NCBI RefSeq assembly: GCF_010820665.1 | Contig: NZ_JAAIKC010000008.1 | Span: 62,001-126,000 of the forward strand | Source of the DNA: Paenibacillus sp. SYP-B3998 | GTDB taxonomy: Bacteria; Bacillota; Bacilli; Paenibacillales; NBRC-103111 | Reading direction: 5' to 3' | Length of the DNA: 64,000 nt | Shown: positions 26,415 to 35,479 of the stretch, piece by piece | Numbering within the stretch: the first letter of the stretch is position 1 | How the letters are laid out: each line of letters begins with the position of its first letter | The notes under the pieces: model-generated | Told to the model about the DNA's origin: nothing | What the model saw: only the letters and a program-made list of their open reading frames with translations | Databases searched by the model: none | Made by a program: the position numbers and the translations under genes

Positions 26415-27527
26415 ATGCTGGAACGATACGGACATGGGGGAGATTTATGGACAGCAGAAGAGGCGTATGGGCGTCCAAAGGAGCAATTTTTAGATTTTAG
26501 TTCTAATATGAATCCGCTTGGGCCACCGAAAGTTGTAGAGCAGATTTTGAAGCATCAATGGCGTGATATGGTGAAGTATCCAGACCCTGCTGTGCGGGAG
26601 CTGCGGGCCAAGCTAGCAATGAAATACGAAGTTCCTATTGAAAGTATTTTAGTTGGAAATGGAGCCGCTGAGCTGATTGATTTGACAGCAAGAGTATTGA
26701 AATCCTCTGTGACTGCTTTGGCGAGGCCTTCTTTTAGCGAGTATGAAGAAGCGGTAACCAAATCGGGTGGAAGGGTCTATTCCATTCCGCTAGATCCTTT
26801 GCACGAATTCGTTTTGCAAGAGCAAGATGTGGAGGGAAGCTATTCTTCAAGCGATCTTCTCTTTTTGGGACATCCGAATAATCCAACAGGACGGCTTATC
26901 CCTCAGCGATTATTAAGTCGCATCGCACAAAGCGGACGCAACTTGGTGATTGATGAAGCCTTTATGGATTTTGTTCCGAATGAGACCGAATATTCCATGC
27001 TCAACTACGCAGCTGCAAGCAAAAATGTGTTCGTGATTCGCTCAATGACGAAATTTTATTCCATCCCCGGTATTCGTCTTGGGTTTATGGTGGCACATCC
27101 AGCATGGATTGAGCAAATAAAGGAGCTTCAGGTTCAGTGGAGCGTTAATTATTTGGCTCAGCGAATCGGAACAGCGGTTCTTGATGATCTAGCCTTTGAG
27201 CATGCAAGCAGGCAGTGGCTCTATGAAGAAAAGCCTTGGCTCATTGAGCAGCTTGGAAGGTTAGGTCTAGAAGTTATCCCGAGTGATGCGAATTTCTTGC
27301 TTTTCGCTTTCCCTGTGGAGGCGGGGATTGACGTGAAGCAAGCTCAGAAGCATATGGGTCAACAAGGGATTTTAATTCGAGACGCTTCTCTGTTCGAAGG
27401 CCTCGATCGTCGCTACTGTCGTGTTGCGATCAAGCTTCGCGAAGAAAATGAGCAGCTTGTTCAAGGCATACGAATCATGATGCACGACTTAGGCGTCAGA
27501 CGGAATCGAGGGAATGAAAATGAATGA
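26415..27527 (+). CDS. cobD: Threonine-phosphate decarboxylase
   Basis: A 370-residue fold-type I PLP enzyme that makes (R)-1-aminopropan-2-yl phosphate for the nucleotide loop. N-terminal YGHGGDLW and FSSNMNPLGPP are typical of CobD, as is the lysine-containing SMTKFYSIPGIRLG. HPNNPTGRLI is the substrate-carboxylate loop. AAAGGGAGAG precedes the ATG. Family relatives include histidinol-phosphate aminotransferase, but the neighbours settle the role. Confidence 0.92.
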   Translation: MLERYGHGGDLWTAEEAYGRPKEQFLDFSSNMNPLGPPKVVEQILKHQWRDMVKYPDPAVRELRAKLAMKYEVPIESILVGNGAAELIDLTARVLKSSVTALARPSFSEYEEAVTKSGGRVYSIPLDPLHEFVLQEQDVEGSYSSSDLLFLGHPNNPTGRLIPQRLLSRIAQSGRNLVIDEAFMDFVPNETEYSMLNYAAASKNVFVIRSMTKFYSIPGIRLGFMVAHPAWIEQIKELQVQWSVNYLAQRIGTAVLDDLAFEHASRQWLYEEKPWLIEQLGRLGLEVIPSDANFLLFAFPVEAGIDVKQAQKHMGQQGILIRDASLFEGLDRRYCRVAIKLREENEQLVQGIRIMMHDLGVRRNRGNENE

Positions 27528-29121
27528 ATCGAATGAGACGAATGCGCAAGCTATCACCCTTATGGTTCAAGGGACAGCTTCGGATGTAGGTAAGAGTATT
27601 CTAACGGCTGCTCTGTGCCGAATTCTTGTTCAGGATGGCTGGCAAACAGCGCCCTTCAAATCCCAGAACATGTCTCTGAATTCCTATGTTACCTATGACG
27701 GTAAAGAAATTGGTCGCGCTCAGGGAGTACAAGCTGATGCTTGTAAAATATTGGCGACGACGGATATGAACCCGATTTTATTAAAACCCAAGCAGGATAT
27801 GGTCGCACAGGTCGTTGTGCACGGCAAGCCGTATTCTGATCTTGATGCGCGAACGTATCGGGAGACTTACTTGCCTCAAGCGGAAATCATTGTAAAGGAT
27901 GCGCTTACTCGATTAAGGAGTTCATACGACGTTGTTGTATTGGAAGGTGCGGGAAGTCCGGCGGAGATTAATCTGAAGGATCGAGATATCGTTAACATGC
28001 GGCTAGCGGGTTGGGCCGATGCTCCAGTTCTTCTCGTTGCGGATATTGATCGCGGTGGCGTATTTGCTTCGATTGTCGGCACATTAGAAATTTTGCTGCC
28101 GGAGGAAAGAGATCGTGTGAGAGGCTTTATTATTAATAAATTTCGCGGAGACGTAAGCTTGCTGAAGCCAGGATTGGATTGGCTGGAAGAGCGAACGGGT
28201 AAGCCTGTGCTTGGCGTCATTCCTTATTTGCCGCAGCTTGGGATTGAAGATGAGGATTCGGCTTCGCTGGATTCTAAAAGAGTGCAGCGTAAGTGGAACG
28301 AGAATGAGCGTATTCGAGCAAAAGATCAACTCGACATTGCCGTTATCAGGCTCCCACGGCTTTCGAACTTCACGGATTTTGACCCTCTTCAGGAAGAAGA
28401 AGACGTCCATTTTCGTTATATTTCCAACTTGTCAGAATGGGGACAACCAGACGTTGTGTTACTTCCGGGAAGCAAAAACACGATGGACGATTTACGATAT
28501 TTAAAGGAATCTGGGCTTGCAGAGCGCATTGCTGCTTTTTCGCAAGATGAGCTTGGGTGGGTTGCTGGTATTTGTGCCGGATATCAAATGCTCGGTAAGA
28601 AGCTCTTGGATCCGCATAGGTACGAATCGGATCATCTGGAGCTAGAGGGTTTAGGGCTGTTGCCCACGGAAACGATTTTTACATCGGATAAACGAACTGT
28701 TCAGGTTCAAGGAATCAGCACACTTTTTGCTGATGAAGGATCTGACATTGTGATAGACGGTTACGAGATCCATATGGGGCGGACTACCTATATCGAGCCG
28801 ATTAAAGCTCCTTTCAATATTCAGGCTCAAGTGGAGACAGACAGTGAGCATCAACGAACTGATTTTCATGGAGATGGGGCCTCTGTTGAAAATGGTCGGG
28901 TTTGGGGAACTTATTTACACGGTATTTTACATAATGATGATTTTCGCAGGGCCTGGTTAAATACAATTCGTACCCAAAAGGGTTTGATGCCAATCGTGGG
29001 TGGACTTCGATTCAAGGAACGAAGGGAATCGGCTTTCGACCGATTGGCTGAACATGTGCGCAATCACTTGGATATGAAGCAAGTTTATGAGATTATGGGA
29101 GTAATAAAGACCAGAATATAG
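27520..29121 (+). CDS. cobQ: Cobyric acid synthase
   Basis: A 533-residue glutamine-dependent amidotransferase that amidates four side chains of adenosylcobyrinate diamide. The N-terminal synthetase part has the P-loop-like GTASDVGKS and PFKSQNMSLNSYVT; the C-terminal class I glutaminase-like part has the nucleophile Cys in GICAGYQML and the catalytic His in GTYLHGIL. ATG 27520 is six bases after GAGGGA, overlapping cobD by 8 bp. As it is present while most corrin-ring genes are not in the window, it supports salvage or a second cob locus. Confidence 0.95.
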   Translation: MNESNETNAQAITLMVQGTASDVGKSILTAALCRILVQDGWQTAPFKSQNMSLNSYVTYDGKEIGRAQGVQADACKILATTDMNPILLKPKQDMVAQVVVHGKPYSDLDARTYRETYLPQAEIIVKDALTRLRSSYDVVVLEGAGSPAEINLKDRDIVNMRLAGWADAPVLLVADIDRGGVFASIVGTLEILLPEERDRVRGFIINKFRGDVSLLKPGLDWLEERTGKPVLGVIPYLPQLGIEDEDSASLDSKRVQRKWNENERIRAKDQLDIAVIRLPRLSNFTDFDPLQEEEDVHFRYISNLSEWGQPDVVLLPGSKNTMDDLRYLKESGLAERIAAFSQDELGWVAGICAGYQMLGKKLLDPHRYESDHLELEGLGLLPTETIFTSDKRTVQVQGISTLFADEGSDIVIDGYEIHMGRTTYIEPIKAPFNIQAQVETDSEHQRTDFHGDGASVENGRVWGTYLHGILHNDDFRRAWLNTIRTQKGLMPIVGGLRFKERRESAFDRLAEHVRNHLDMKQVYEIMGVIKTRI

Positions 29122-29134
29122 GAGGGTACCGTTG

Positions 29135-29704
29135 ATGAAAATTTATACACGTACTGGAGATGCTGGCCAAACTGGCGTGATCGGAGGAAGAGTCGATAAG
29201 GATGATGATCGTGTAGAAGCTTATGGAACGGTTGATGAGCTGAATTGTTATTTAGGTCAAGCAATGAGTTTTATGAATCCAGAGAAATACCCTGATCTGC
29301 TTGCCGATATGCTTCAAGTACAGCATGAGCTATTCGATTGCGGCTCTGACTTGGCGCTATTAAAGCAAGAACTTCGTCCATATAAAGTATCCGCAGAGAT
29401 GGTGGATGCTCTTGAGGGTTGGATCGACAAGTATGATGCCGAAACGCCCGATATTACTCGTTTTATTCTCCCAGGTGGCAGCACAGTATCGTCCACTATT
29501 CATATTTGCCGCACGGTCTGCCGCAGAGCGGAGCGACGTGTCGTTACTTTGGCTCGGACCCAGGAAATTAATCCTGAAGTACGCCGTTATTTGAACCGTT
29601 TATCGGATCTCTTCTTTACGATAGCTCGGACAGCTAATCATCGCGAAGGTGTTGCTGATGTTGAGTACGCGCGCAGTGCTGAGGTGTTTAGACGTAAATC
29701 ATGA
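29135..29704 (+). CDS. Cob(I)alamin adenosyltransferase, PduO type
   Basis: A 189-residue PduO-type corrinoid adenosyltransferase forming the Co-C bond of adenosylcobalamin from ATP. The N-terminal KIYTRTGDAGQTGVIGG is the ATP-binding signature. FILPGGS and the arginine-rich helix CRTVCRRAERRV carry other conserved residues. ATG 29135 is eight bases after GGAGGG. It ends with a 4-bp ATGA overlap with the pseudouridine synthase gene. Confidence 0.94.
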   Translation: MKIYTRTGDAGQTGVIGGRVDKDDDRVEAYGTVDELNCYLGQAMSFMNPEKYPDLLADMLQVQHELFDCGSDLALLKQELRPYKVSAEMVDALEGWIDKYDAETPDITRFILPGGSTVSSTIHICRTVCRRAERRVVTLARTQEINPEVRRYLNRLSDLFFTIARTANHREGVADVEYARSAEVFRRKS

Positions 29705-30642
29705 GTTACTACGAACCCCTTGTTTATATCGTTCCGCCTGAAGAAGAAGGCTTTGTTCTGAAGACGATTTTGCAAAAAAGATTAATGGTTTCCCGCAAGC
29801 TGCTGTCGCGTGTCAAATTAACGGAGCAAGGCATTACGGTTAACGGAATAAGGCAGTACATCAGCGTGAAGGTCAATGCAGGAGATCGGGTCGAACTTCG
29901 TATGGAAGAGGAGCAGTCTGAAGATATACTGCCTCAAGAGCTTCCGCTCCAAATTATTCATGAGGATGAGCATTTGATCATCCTCGCCAAAGATGCTGGC
30001 ATCATTGTGCATCCGACGCACGGTCATTATGTAAATACGATTGCTAACGCAGTTGTTTATCATTGGCAGCAAGCAGGCACCACTTGTCGCTTTCGTCCTG
30101 TTCATCGATTAGATCAAGAAACTTCGGGTGTGCTTGCCATTGCTAAGACTCCTTACGTGCACCAACAGATATCTGAACAAATGATTCAGCATACGGTCAA
30201 AAAAGAATATCTGGCCTTCGTTTGGGGTGTCGTTGCTGAGAAAACAGGCACAATCGATGGGCCAATTGACCGCGATCCTGACCAACCGCACATTCGTATT
30301 GTTACGCCAAGCGGTTACTCGGCAGTGACACATTACGAAGTGGTGGAACAATATAAGCAAGCAGCGTTAGTGCGCATCTGGTTGGAAACAGGTAGAACGC
30401 ATCAAATTCGTGTGCATATGACGCATTTGGGTCACCCGTTGATCGGGGATAAAATGTACACACTGCCTGAATTCGAAAAAACGGATGCAGCTTCTAAGAT
30501 TCTCGAACATCTTGATCGTCAAGCGCTGCATGCTTTCAAGCTAGGCTTTGTGCATCCGGGGTCACGGGAGTGGGTTGAATATAACGCACCTCTGCCGTCT
30601 GATTTGGCAGCTTTGCAAGGCTGGTTACGGTCGTGCATGTAG
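29701..30642 (+). CDS. RluA-family RNA pseudouridine synthase
   Basis: A 313-residue pseudouridine synthase. An N-terminal S4-like region (about residues 15-75) precedes the catalytic domain, whose aspartate is in RPVHRLDQETSGVLAIAK. ETGRTHQIRVHMTHLGHPLIGD is the second family block (about residues 230-251). The RNA target (23S rRNA or tRNA) is not deducible. Translation is coupled to the adenosyltransferase gene by an ATGA overlap, so it is the last gene of the B12-riboswitch operon although its function is unrelated. Confidence 0.92.
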   Translation: MSYYEPLVYIVPPEEEGFVLKTILQKRLMVSRKLLSRVKLTEQGITVNGIRQYISVKVNAGDRVELRMEEEQSEDILPQELPLQIIHEDEHLIILAKDAGIIVHPTHGHYVNTIANAVVYHWQQAGTTCRFRPVHRLDQETSGVLAIAKTPYVHQQISEQMIQHTVKKEYLAFVWGVVAEKTGTIDGPIDRDPDQPHIRIVTPSGYSAVTHYEVVEQYKQAALVRIWLETGRTHQIRVHMTHLGHPLIGDKMYTLPEFEKTDAASKILEHLDRQALHAFKLGFVHPGSREWVEYNAPLPSDLAALQGWLRSCM

Positions 30643-30684
30643 AAAATCAAAAACCATTAGGGTATCCTGAATGGTTTTTTGATT
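30643..30684 (+). terminator. Terminator of the B12 operon
   Basis: AATCAAAAACCATT and AATGGTTTTTTGATT flank an 11-nt loop. Confidence 0.88.
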
Positions 30685-30735
30685 TATTAATCTAACTGGT
30701 TAACCATTCATCACTGGAGCCAACATCAATGTCCA

Positions 30736-31368
30736 TCAATCTCCCTTAAAAGACTCTTGGTGGAACGGACAGTATTTACGCATCAGCTCGGCTGTTTCAA
30801 GGTCATCGGGAAGCCCGCGTTCAGAAAGATCTTGAATGATGCTTTCACGGCGTTCTTCCTTTAAATTTTGACCAAATTTGAACTTTGCAGTTAGTTCTTG
30901 GATGGAGAGACGCACAACAGATACGCCTTTGAGTTCTGCTCGGTAAGTGGGGTCGTCAGGTGTAATTGGTGCATAGCCTCCTTCTGGCTGCAGCTTCGAC
31001 ATCAACGCTGCAAGTACCTCGGCTTTTTCAACTAGATCATCTGCAGGCTCTGCCTCTCCTCGGATATGGACGGATTTAAAATAAGAGGTGGCCGGACAAG
31101 CTTGGCGAGGATCAGTGAAATAGGAGGGAATGATGGCATATTCTTTGGATACAGCAAAACTGACTTTCTTGGAAGCTGCTATTTCAGTCATTTTACTTCC
31201 TTTTCTGGATCCGTGAAAATAGATATGACCATTCAGATATACAAAATTGATTGGTGTTAGATGCGGCCAACCTTCTTCTCCTGTTGTTGCTAAATAGCCG
31301 TAAGAGGTTTCCTGTAAAAATTGTTCCACCTCTTCCTGTTCTTGAACAGCAAATTCTTTTCTTCTCAT
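30736..31368 (-). CDS. Pyridoxamine 5'-phosphate oxidase-fold flavoprotein
   Basis: A 210-residue split-barrel protein of the PNPOx-like group. Seen are GYLATTGEEGWPHLTPINFVY (strands 1-2) and YFHGSRKGSKMTEI, the FMN phosphate-binding part, both typical of the 5-nitroimidazole-reductase-like branch. A C-terminal helical tail of about 60 residues ends CPFHQESF. It is probably an FMN-dependent reductase of unknown substrate. AGGAGG precedes the ATG at 31368. Confidence 0.82.
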   Translation of the reverse strand: MRRKEFAVQEQEEVEQFLQETSYGYLATTGEEGWPHLTPINFVYLNGHIYFHGSRKGSKMTEIAASKKVSFAVSKEYAIIPSYFTDPRQACPATSYFKSVHIRGEAEPADDLVEKAEVLAALMSKLQPEGGYAPITPDDPTYRAELKGVSVVRLSIQELTAKFKFGQNLKEERRESIIQDLSERGLPDDLETAELMRKYCPFHQESFKGD

Positions 31369-31554
31369 TTCAGACGCCTCCTTTTTAAAAAAATCATACC
31401 GAAAGAGTGGTTAGATAAAAAGAACCAATTTTCCCGAATTATTATGTACCACTCAATGGATAGCTCATCTGTATAGCTTGACTTTATGTATGGATTAGCC
31501 CAAAATTTTAAGGAATGCAACTTTTTATTTTATTTATAAAGGAGAACAATTTCC

Positions 31555-31923
31555 ATGGGAGTTAAAGTATTTGGTTACGATAAATGCGGCACTTGTCGCA
31601 ATGCAGTAAAGTGGTTAAAGGCAAATAATGTAGAAATAACTGAGAATATTCCCTTATTTGAAGCGCCACCTTCAGTGGCAGAACTAACAAAATTGTTATC
31701 GGATAGCGGTTTGGAAATTAAAAAATTTTTCAATACATCTGGTGAGGTTTATAAGGAAATGGGCTTGAAGGACAAGCTATCTGAGATGACTTTGCAACAA
31801 AAGCTTGAGCTGTTGGCATCAAATGGGAGGCTGATCAAGCGACCGATCGTGACGGACGGAACTCATGTTACAGTGGGCTTTAAAGAAGCAGAGTACGAGA
31901 AAGTATGGACAAGGGGGGGATAA
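31555..31923 (+). CDS. ArsC/Spx-family thioredoxin-fold protein
   Basis: A 122-residue protein of the arsenate reductase/Spx/YffB family. CGTC (C11, C14) is a redox pair as in Spx, and LIKRPIVTDG holds the conserved Arg-Pro of the family. A single-Cys ArsC would need other partners, so arsenate reduction is not certain; B. subtilis YusI is the nearest kind. AAAGGAG is upstream. It is followed after 3 bp by the M50 protease gene, so the two are co-expressed. Confidence 0.85.
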   Translation: MGVKVFGYDKCGTCRNAVKWLKANNVEITENIPLFEAPPSVAELTKLLSDSGLEIKKFFNTSGEVYKEMGLKDKLSEMTLQQKLELLASNGRLIKRPIVTDGTHVTVGFKEAEYEKVWTRGG

Positions 31924-31926
31924 GGT

Positions 31927-33021
31927 TTGGAACAGAAACAAAGACCTGAACGTAAGAAATCATCTTGGGCACTAGGTGGATTCGTTGCTGTGCTGTTATC
32001 TCAAGCCAAGTTAATTTTTGCAGCACTAAAGTTTGGGAAAATTGGCGGAGCCGTAATCAGCATGTTCATTACAATCTGGGCCTATGCTTATATTGCTCCG
32101 CTGCCTTTTGCTATTGGTATTGTTGTCATGATATTGATACATGAACTCGGACATGTCATTGCCGCTAAGATGAAAGGGCTTCCCGTTTCAGCGCCAGTAT
32201 TCATACCCTTTCTAGGGGCGCTGATTACGATGAAGAAACATCCCACTGATGCGGCTACAGAAGCGTTTATCGGGATTGGCGGTCCTATTCTGGGCACAGT
32301 TGGAGCAACAGCAGCCTTTGCTTTGGGCGTTTATACGGACTCTGGGGTCATTGTTTCAGTTGCGTATGCCGCTTTTTATCTGAATCTCATTAATTTGCTG
32401 CCCATTCATCCGTTGGATGGAGGTCGTATATCCACGGCTGTTACACGCTGGTTGTGGATCGTAGGTTTGATAGGCGGTCTTGTGTTTATTTACTATTTGG
32501 GGAACACCGTAAACCGAGTTATCTTTTTTATCATCTGGGCTCTGTTTGCCTGGGATTTGTACAAGAAGTATGTGAAATATAGAAATCGTGAAGAAATCAT
32601 CTCGGTTTCATCTCGGTTTGAGTTTTACGCGGAGCATCTTCTTCAGCAGGGTTACATGATTCCAGGTGAAAACCACAGCCGTGAGCTTGATTTTACAACA
32701 TATACGGAATTAACCGGAGCGACAGAGGGGCGTCAAACGATTGTTATGTATTGGCAAGCTATCGGATTCGAAGGCCACGCCTATTTACCTCAACAAGCGC
32801 TTATTAAGAAAGTTCAAGTCGTCAAGGTGGAGCGAATTCAAAAAGGGAATGGGCTCAATTTGGCTTTGCAAGTACAAGTTGACTTTGCACCCATTGGCCA
32901 ACAGGATTCGTACTATGAGGTTCCGACAAAAACTCGCTGGAAATTCGGTGGCGCTTATATTGGGCTCGTGCTGTATCTTCTATGTATGATTCGACTTGTA
33001 CATCAAACTGCTGTCATGTAA
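31927..33021 (+). CDS. Site-2 protease family (M50) intramembrane metalloprotease
   Basis: A 364-residue membrane protein. The zinc site HELGH is at residues 72-76 inside a helix and the third ligand is D164 in LINLLPIHPLDGG, the complete M50 signature. About six helices occupy residues 30-220; the last 150 residues include a soluble part (FEFYAEHLLQQGYMIPGE and onward) and a final helix. No PDZ domain is seen. The substrate, perhaps an anti-sigma factor, is unknown. The start is TTG 31927 with GGGGGG upstream. Confidence 0.88.
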   Translation: MEQKQRPERKKSSWALGGFVAVLLSQAKLIFAALKFGKIGGAVISMFITIWAYAYIAPLPFAIGIVVMILIHELGHVIAAKMKGLPVSAPVFIPFLGALITMKKHPTDAATEAFIGIGGPILGTVGATAAFALGVYTDSGVIVSVAYAAFYLNLINLLPIHPLDGGRISTAVTRWLWIVGLIGGLVFIYYLGNTVNRVIFFIIWALFAWDLYKKYVKYRNREEIISVSSRFEFYAEHLLQQGYMIPGENHSRELDFTTYTELTGATEGRQTIVMYWQAIGFEGHAYLPQQALIKKVQVVKVERIQKGNGLNLALQVQVDFAPIGQQDSYYEVPTKTRWKFGGAYIGLVLYLLCMIRLVHQTAVM

Positions 33022-33076
33022 CAAACGTGAGTGCTAATCATTAATGTCATTAATTATTACAATAAGGTTGTGAACA

Positions 33077-34252
33077 ATGAAACTATCAGGATCAAAGAGG
33101 TTAAGTCAGTTAGGCTCCGCTATTTTTTCAGAAGTGGCCGAGTGGAAGAGAGAGGTTATGAATCAAGGGGTAGATGTCATAGATTTAGGTATAGGAAGCC
33201 CTGATTTGCCTCCATCTGAGCGAATAATTGAAGCGATTACGCAAGCTGTTCGCAATCCTTCTTTGTATGGATATCCTTCTTCAGAAGGCAGCCTGACTTT
33301 TAGAGAAACGGTTGCTAGGTGGTATCAGTATCGTTTTGGGGTTGAACTTGATCCGACAAGTGAAATTTTAACTTTGATGGGTTCACAAGATGGGCTTGCT
33401 CATTTAGCGCTTTCACTCTGTGATCCTGGGGATATAGCAATCGTTCCAGATCCAGGTTACCCCATATATTCGGCAAGTTTAGTATTGGCAGGGGTTGAGC
33501 CATACCTGCTTCCGTTGCGGGCGGAAAACGACTTTTTACCAAAATTAGAGGACATTCCGGCAGACGTGGCTGCAAAAGCGAAGTTCATCTTGCTTAACTA
33601 TCCTAGCAACCCGTTGTCTGCTGTTGCAGATCGAGCTTTCTTTGAGCATCTCGTTGCATATGCCAAGAAGCAAGACTTGCTTGTCATACATGATCTCGCC
33701 TACTCCGAAATGGCGTTTGATGGTTATCGGCCGATGAGTATTTTGGAAGTAGATGGAGCGAAGGAGGTAGCCGTCGAGTTTCATTCGTTATCCAAAAGTT
33801 TTAACATGGCAGGCTGTAGAATTGCCTTCCTAACTGGAAATGCCGACGCTGTGAAGGCACTGAAAACACTGAAGTCGAATATTGACTATGGCGTATTTCA
33901 GGCGATACAAGCCGCTGGAGTTGCAGCTCTAGAAGAAGACATGGAAAGTGACCACTCCGTTGCTGGCGTCTACGAAAGAAGGCGTAATGTCTTCCTGGAA
34001 GCTTTGGCGCAAGAAGGATGGAATATTACCCCGCCAAAAGCGACGATGTTCATATGGGCGCCAATACCAAGAGGTTGGACATCTCGACAAATTTCCCGGG
34101 AAATGCTGTACCATGCAGGTGTTGTCGCAATTCCAGGTGACGCTTTCGGAGCAGAAGGAGAAGGCTTTGTAAGGATCGCTTTAGTACAAGAAGAAAGCAG
34201 ATTATTAGAGGCTGCAAAACGAATTGGCAAATGGCTTCGTACAATAGAATGA
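33077..34252 (+). CDS. Class I/II aminotransferase, LL-diaminopimelate aminotransferase-like
   Basis: A 391-residue fold-type I PLP enzyme. DLGIGSPDLPPSE near the N terminus, PDPGYPIYSA, NYPSNPLSAVAD and the lysine motif SLSKSFNMAGCRIAF place it in the DapL/AlaA-like branch. The substrate is uncertain: the loop is NPLSA instead of the common NPTGA. It stands alone, 55 bp after the protease gene and 90 bp before the DGQHR pair. Confidence 0.85.
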   Translation: MKLSGSKRLSQLGSAIFSEVAEWKREVMNQGVDVIDLGIGSPDLPPSERIIEAITQAVRNPSLYGYPSSEGSLTFRETVARWYQYRFGVELDPTSEILTLMGSQDGLAHLALSLCDPGDIAIVPDPGYPIYSASLVLAGVEPYLLPLRAENDFLPKLEDIPADVAAKAKFILLNYPSNPLSAVADRAFFEHLVAYAKKQDLLVIHDLAYSEMAFDGYRPMSILEVDGAKEVAVEFHSLSKSFNMAGCRIAFLTGNADAVKALKTLKSNIDYGVFQAIQAAGVAALEEDMESDHSVAGVYERRRNVFLEALAQEGWNITPPKATMFIWAPIPRGWTSRQISREMLYHAGVVAIPGDAFGAEGEGFVRIALVQEESRLLEAAKRIGKWLRTIE

Positions 34253-34342
34253 AATAAAGAGATTTTGGTAAAAATAGGAGAATGAGAGACATCGACTGGT
34301 ATACATAAGTTCACAAATCTTTCATCTGAAAGGGGTACACAT

Positions 34343-35479
34343 ATGGATGCAATTTCCTCATTATCCGAGCTCTTAGCTGAGCAAAAACATTCATCGTTTG
34401 TAGAAATTCCGGGAGTTATGGGGCAGACTTTTGGTCAATCCACAATTGCTGCTACATTACCCATGAGCAAGCTGTTCTCTATTTATGAAGTTGATATGGA
34501 AGTGCAGCGTGCGATTATTCCACGCAATCTTTCGAAATTGATTGATTATGTCAACTTGTACTTGGAAAATCGGCAGCCGATCTACTTCCCGGGCATCATC
34601 TTCTCCGCAAGAGGGGCTGGTCATTATGATGCAGAGCATCAACTGCTGCGTTTGCAACCGATTGAAAAGCTGTATGTTGTAGATGGTCAGCATCGCTTGG
34701 CTGCTTTCCAACGTATTATGGAAACTCTGCAGAGTCAGATGGCTCGTGCCAAAGATCGTCGTGAGTATGAGAAGATGGAAGACATCACGGAGAAATTACG
34801 TAGATTGTACGCATTCCCCATCTCTACGATGACTTATTTGGACATTAACGCTAGACAAGAGCGTCAGCTATTTTCCGACATTAACAAGCTTCCTCGGAAA
34901 CTTGGCGGGAATTTGGCGGTGCTTCGCGATCAGCGCAGGTTCTATCATGTTGCTGCAACAGAGCTTGCTTCTAAAGCGCCTGCTATGCAAACTTTAACGG
35001 TCGATATGTTCTCTGAGCGCGGCAAATCGCCAGAATACTTGTTTTCATATCACTTGTTAATTGAAATATTGGTGGCTTTGTTTGAAGGTCGAATGAAATC
35101 GGCAGCCCGTAATAACGGCTATCAATATGAAGACAAGGATCTGCAAGAGCAAATATTTTTGGCCAGTACTTATTTCAATGGGCTGCTGAATTATTTGCCA
35201 ACCCCAGCCAAAGGTGAACTTGTCTGGTCCGAAAACATTCAAATCGCGTTAGCGTTGTTCATTCATGAAGAGTCGACCAAGACAGGCAGATTCAACCGTT
35301 ACGCACTGGAACACGCGCTCAAAATTATTCCGCATATGAACTGGAATAGCATTTATGTTGGTGATGAGAAAGACCGCCTGCCAAGACGAACCCGCATCAT
35401 GAAAGCGTATCAGCACATCAAAAACTTTTATCAAGAGAAGAACATGTTTCTCATCAGTGATAAGGAGGATGTCGGCTAA
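34343..35479 (+). CDS. DGQHR-domain (DndB-like) protein 1
   Basis: A 378-residue protein whose core is the DGQHR domain: VVDGQHRLAAF with D114-R118 and the follow-up motif FSDIN at 177-181. In DndB, the regulator of phosphorothioate DNA modification, the same ParB-like motifs form a nucleotide/DNA-binding centre. No dndA, C, D, E or restriction genes are nearby. The stop overlaps the start of a second DGQHR protein by one base, so the two are translationally coupled. AAAGGGG lies upstream of the ATG. The function is unknown. Confidence 0.82.
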   Translation: MDAISSLSELLAEQKHSSFVEIPGVMGQTFGQSTIAATLPMSKLFSIYEVDMEVQRAIIPRNLSKLIDYVNLYLENRQPIYFPGIIFSARGAGHYDAEHQLLRLQPIEKLYVVDGQHRLAAFQRIMETLQSQMARAKDRREYEKMEDITEKLRRLYAFPISTMTYLDINARQERQLFSDINKLPRKLGGNLAVLRDQRRFYHVAATELASKAPAMQTLTVDMFSERGKSPEYLFSYHLLIEILVALFEGRMKSAARNNGYQYEDKDLQEQIFLASTYFNGLLNYLPTPAKGELVWSENIQIALALFIHEESTKTGRFNRYALEHALKIIPHMNWNSIYVGDEKDRLPRRTRIMKAYQHIKNFYQEKNMFLISDKEDVG

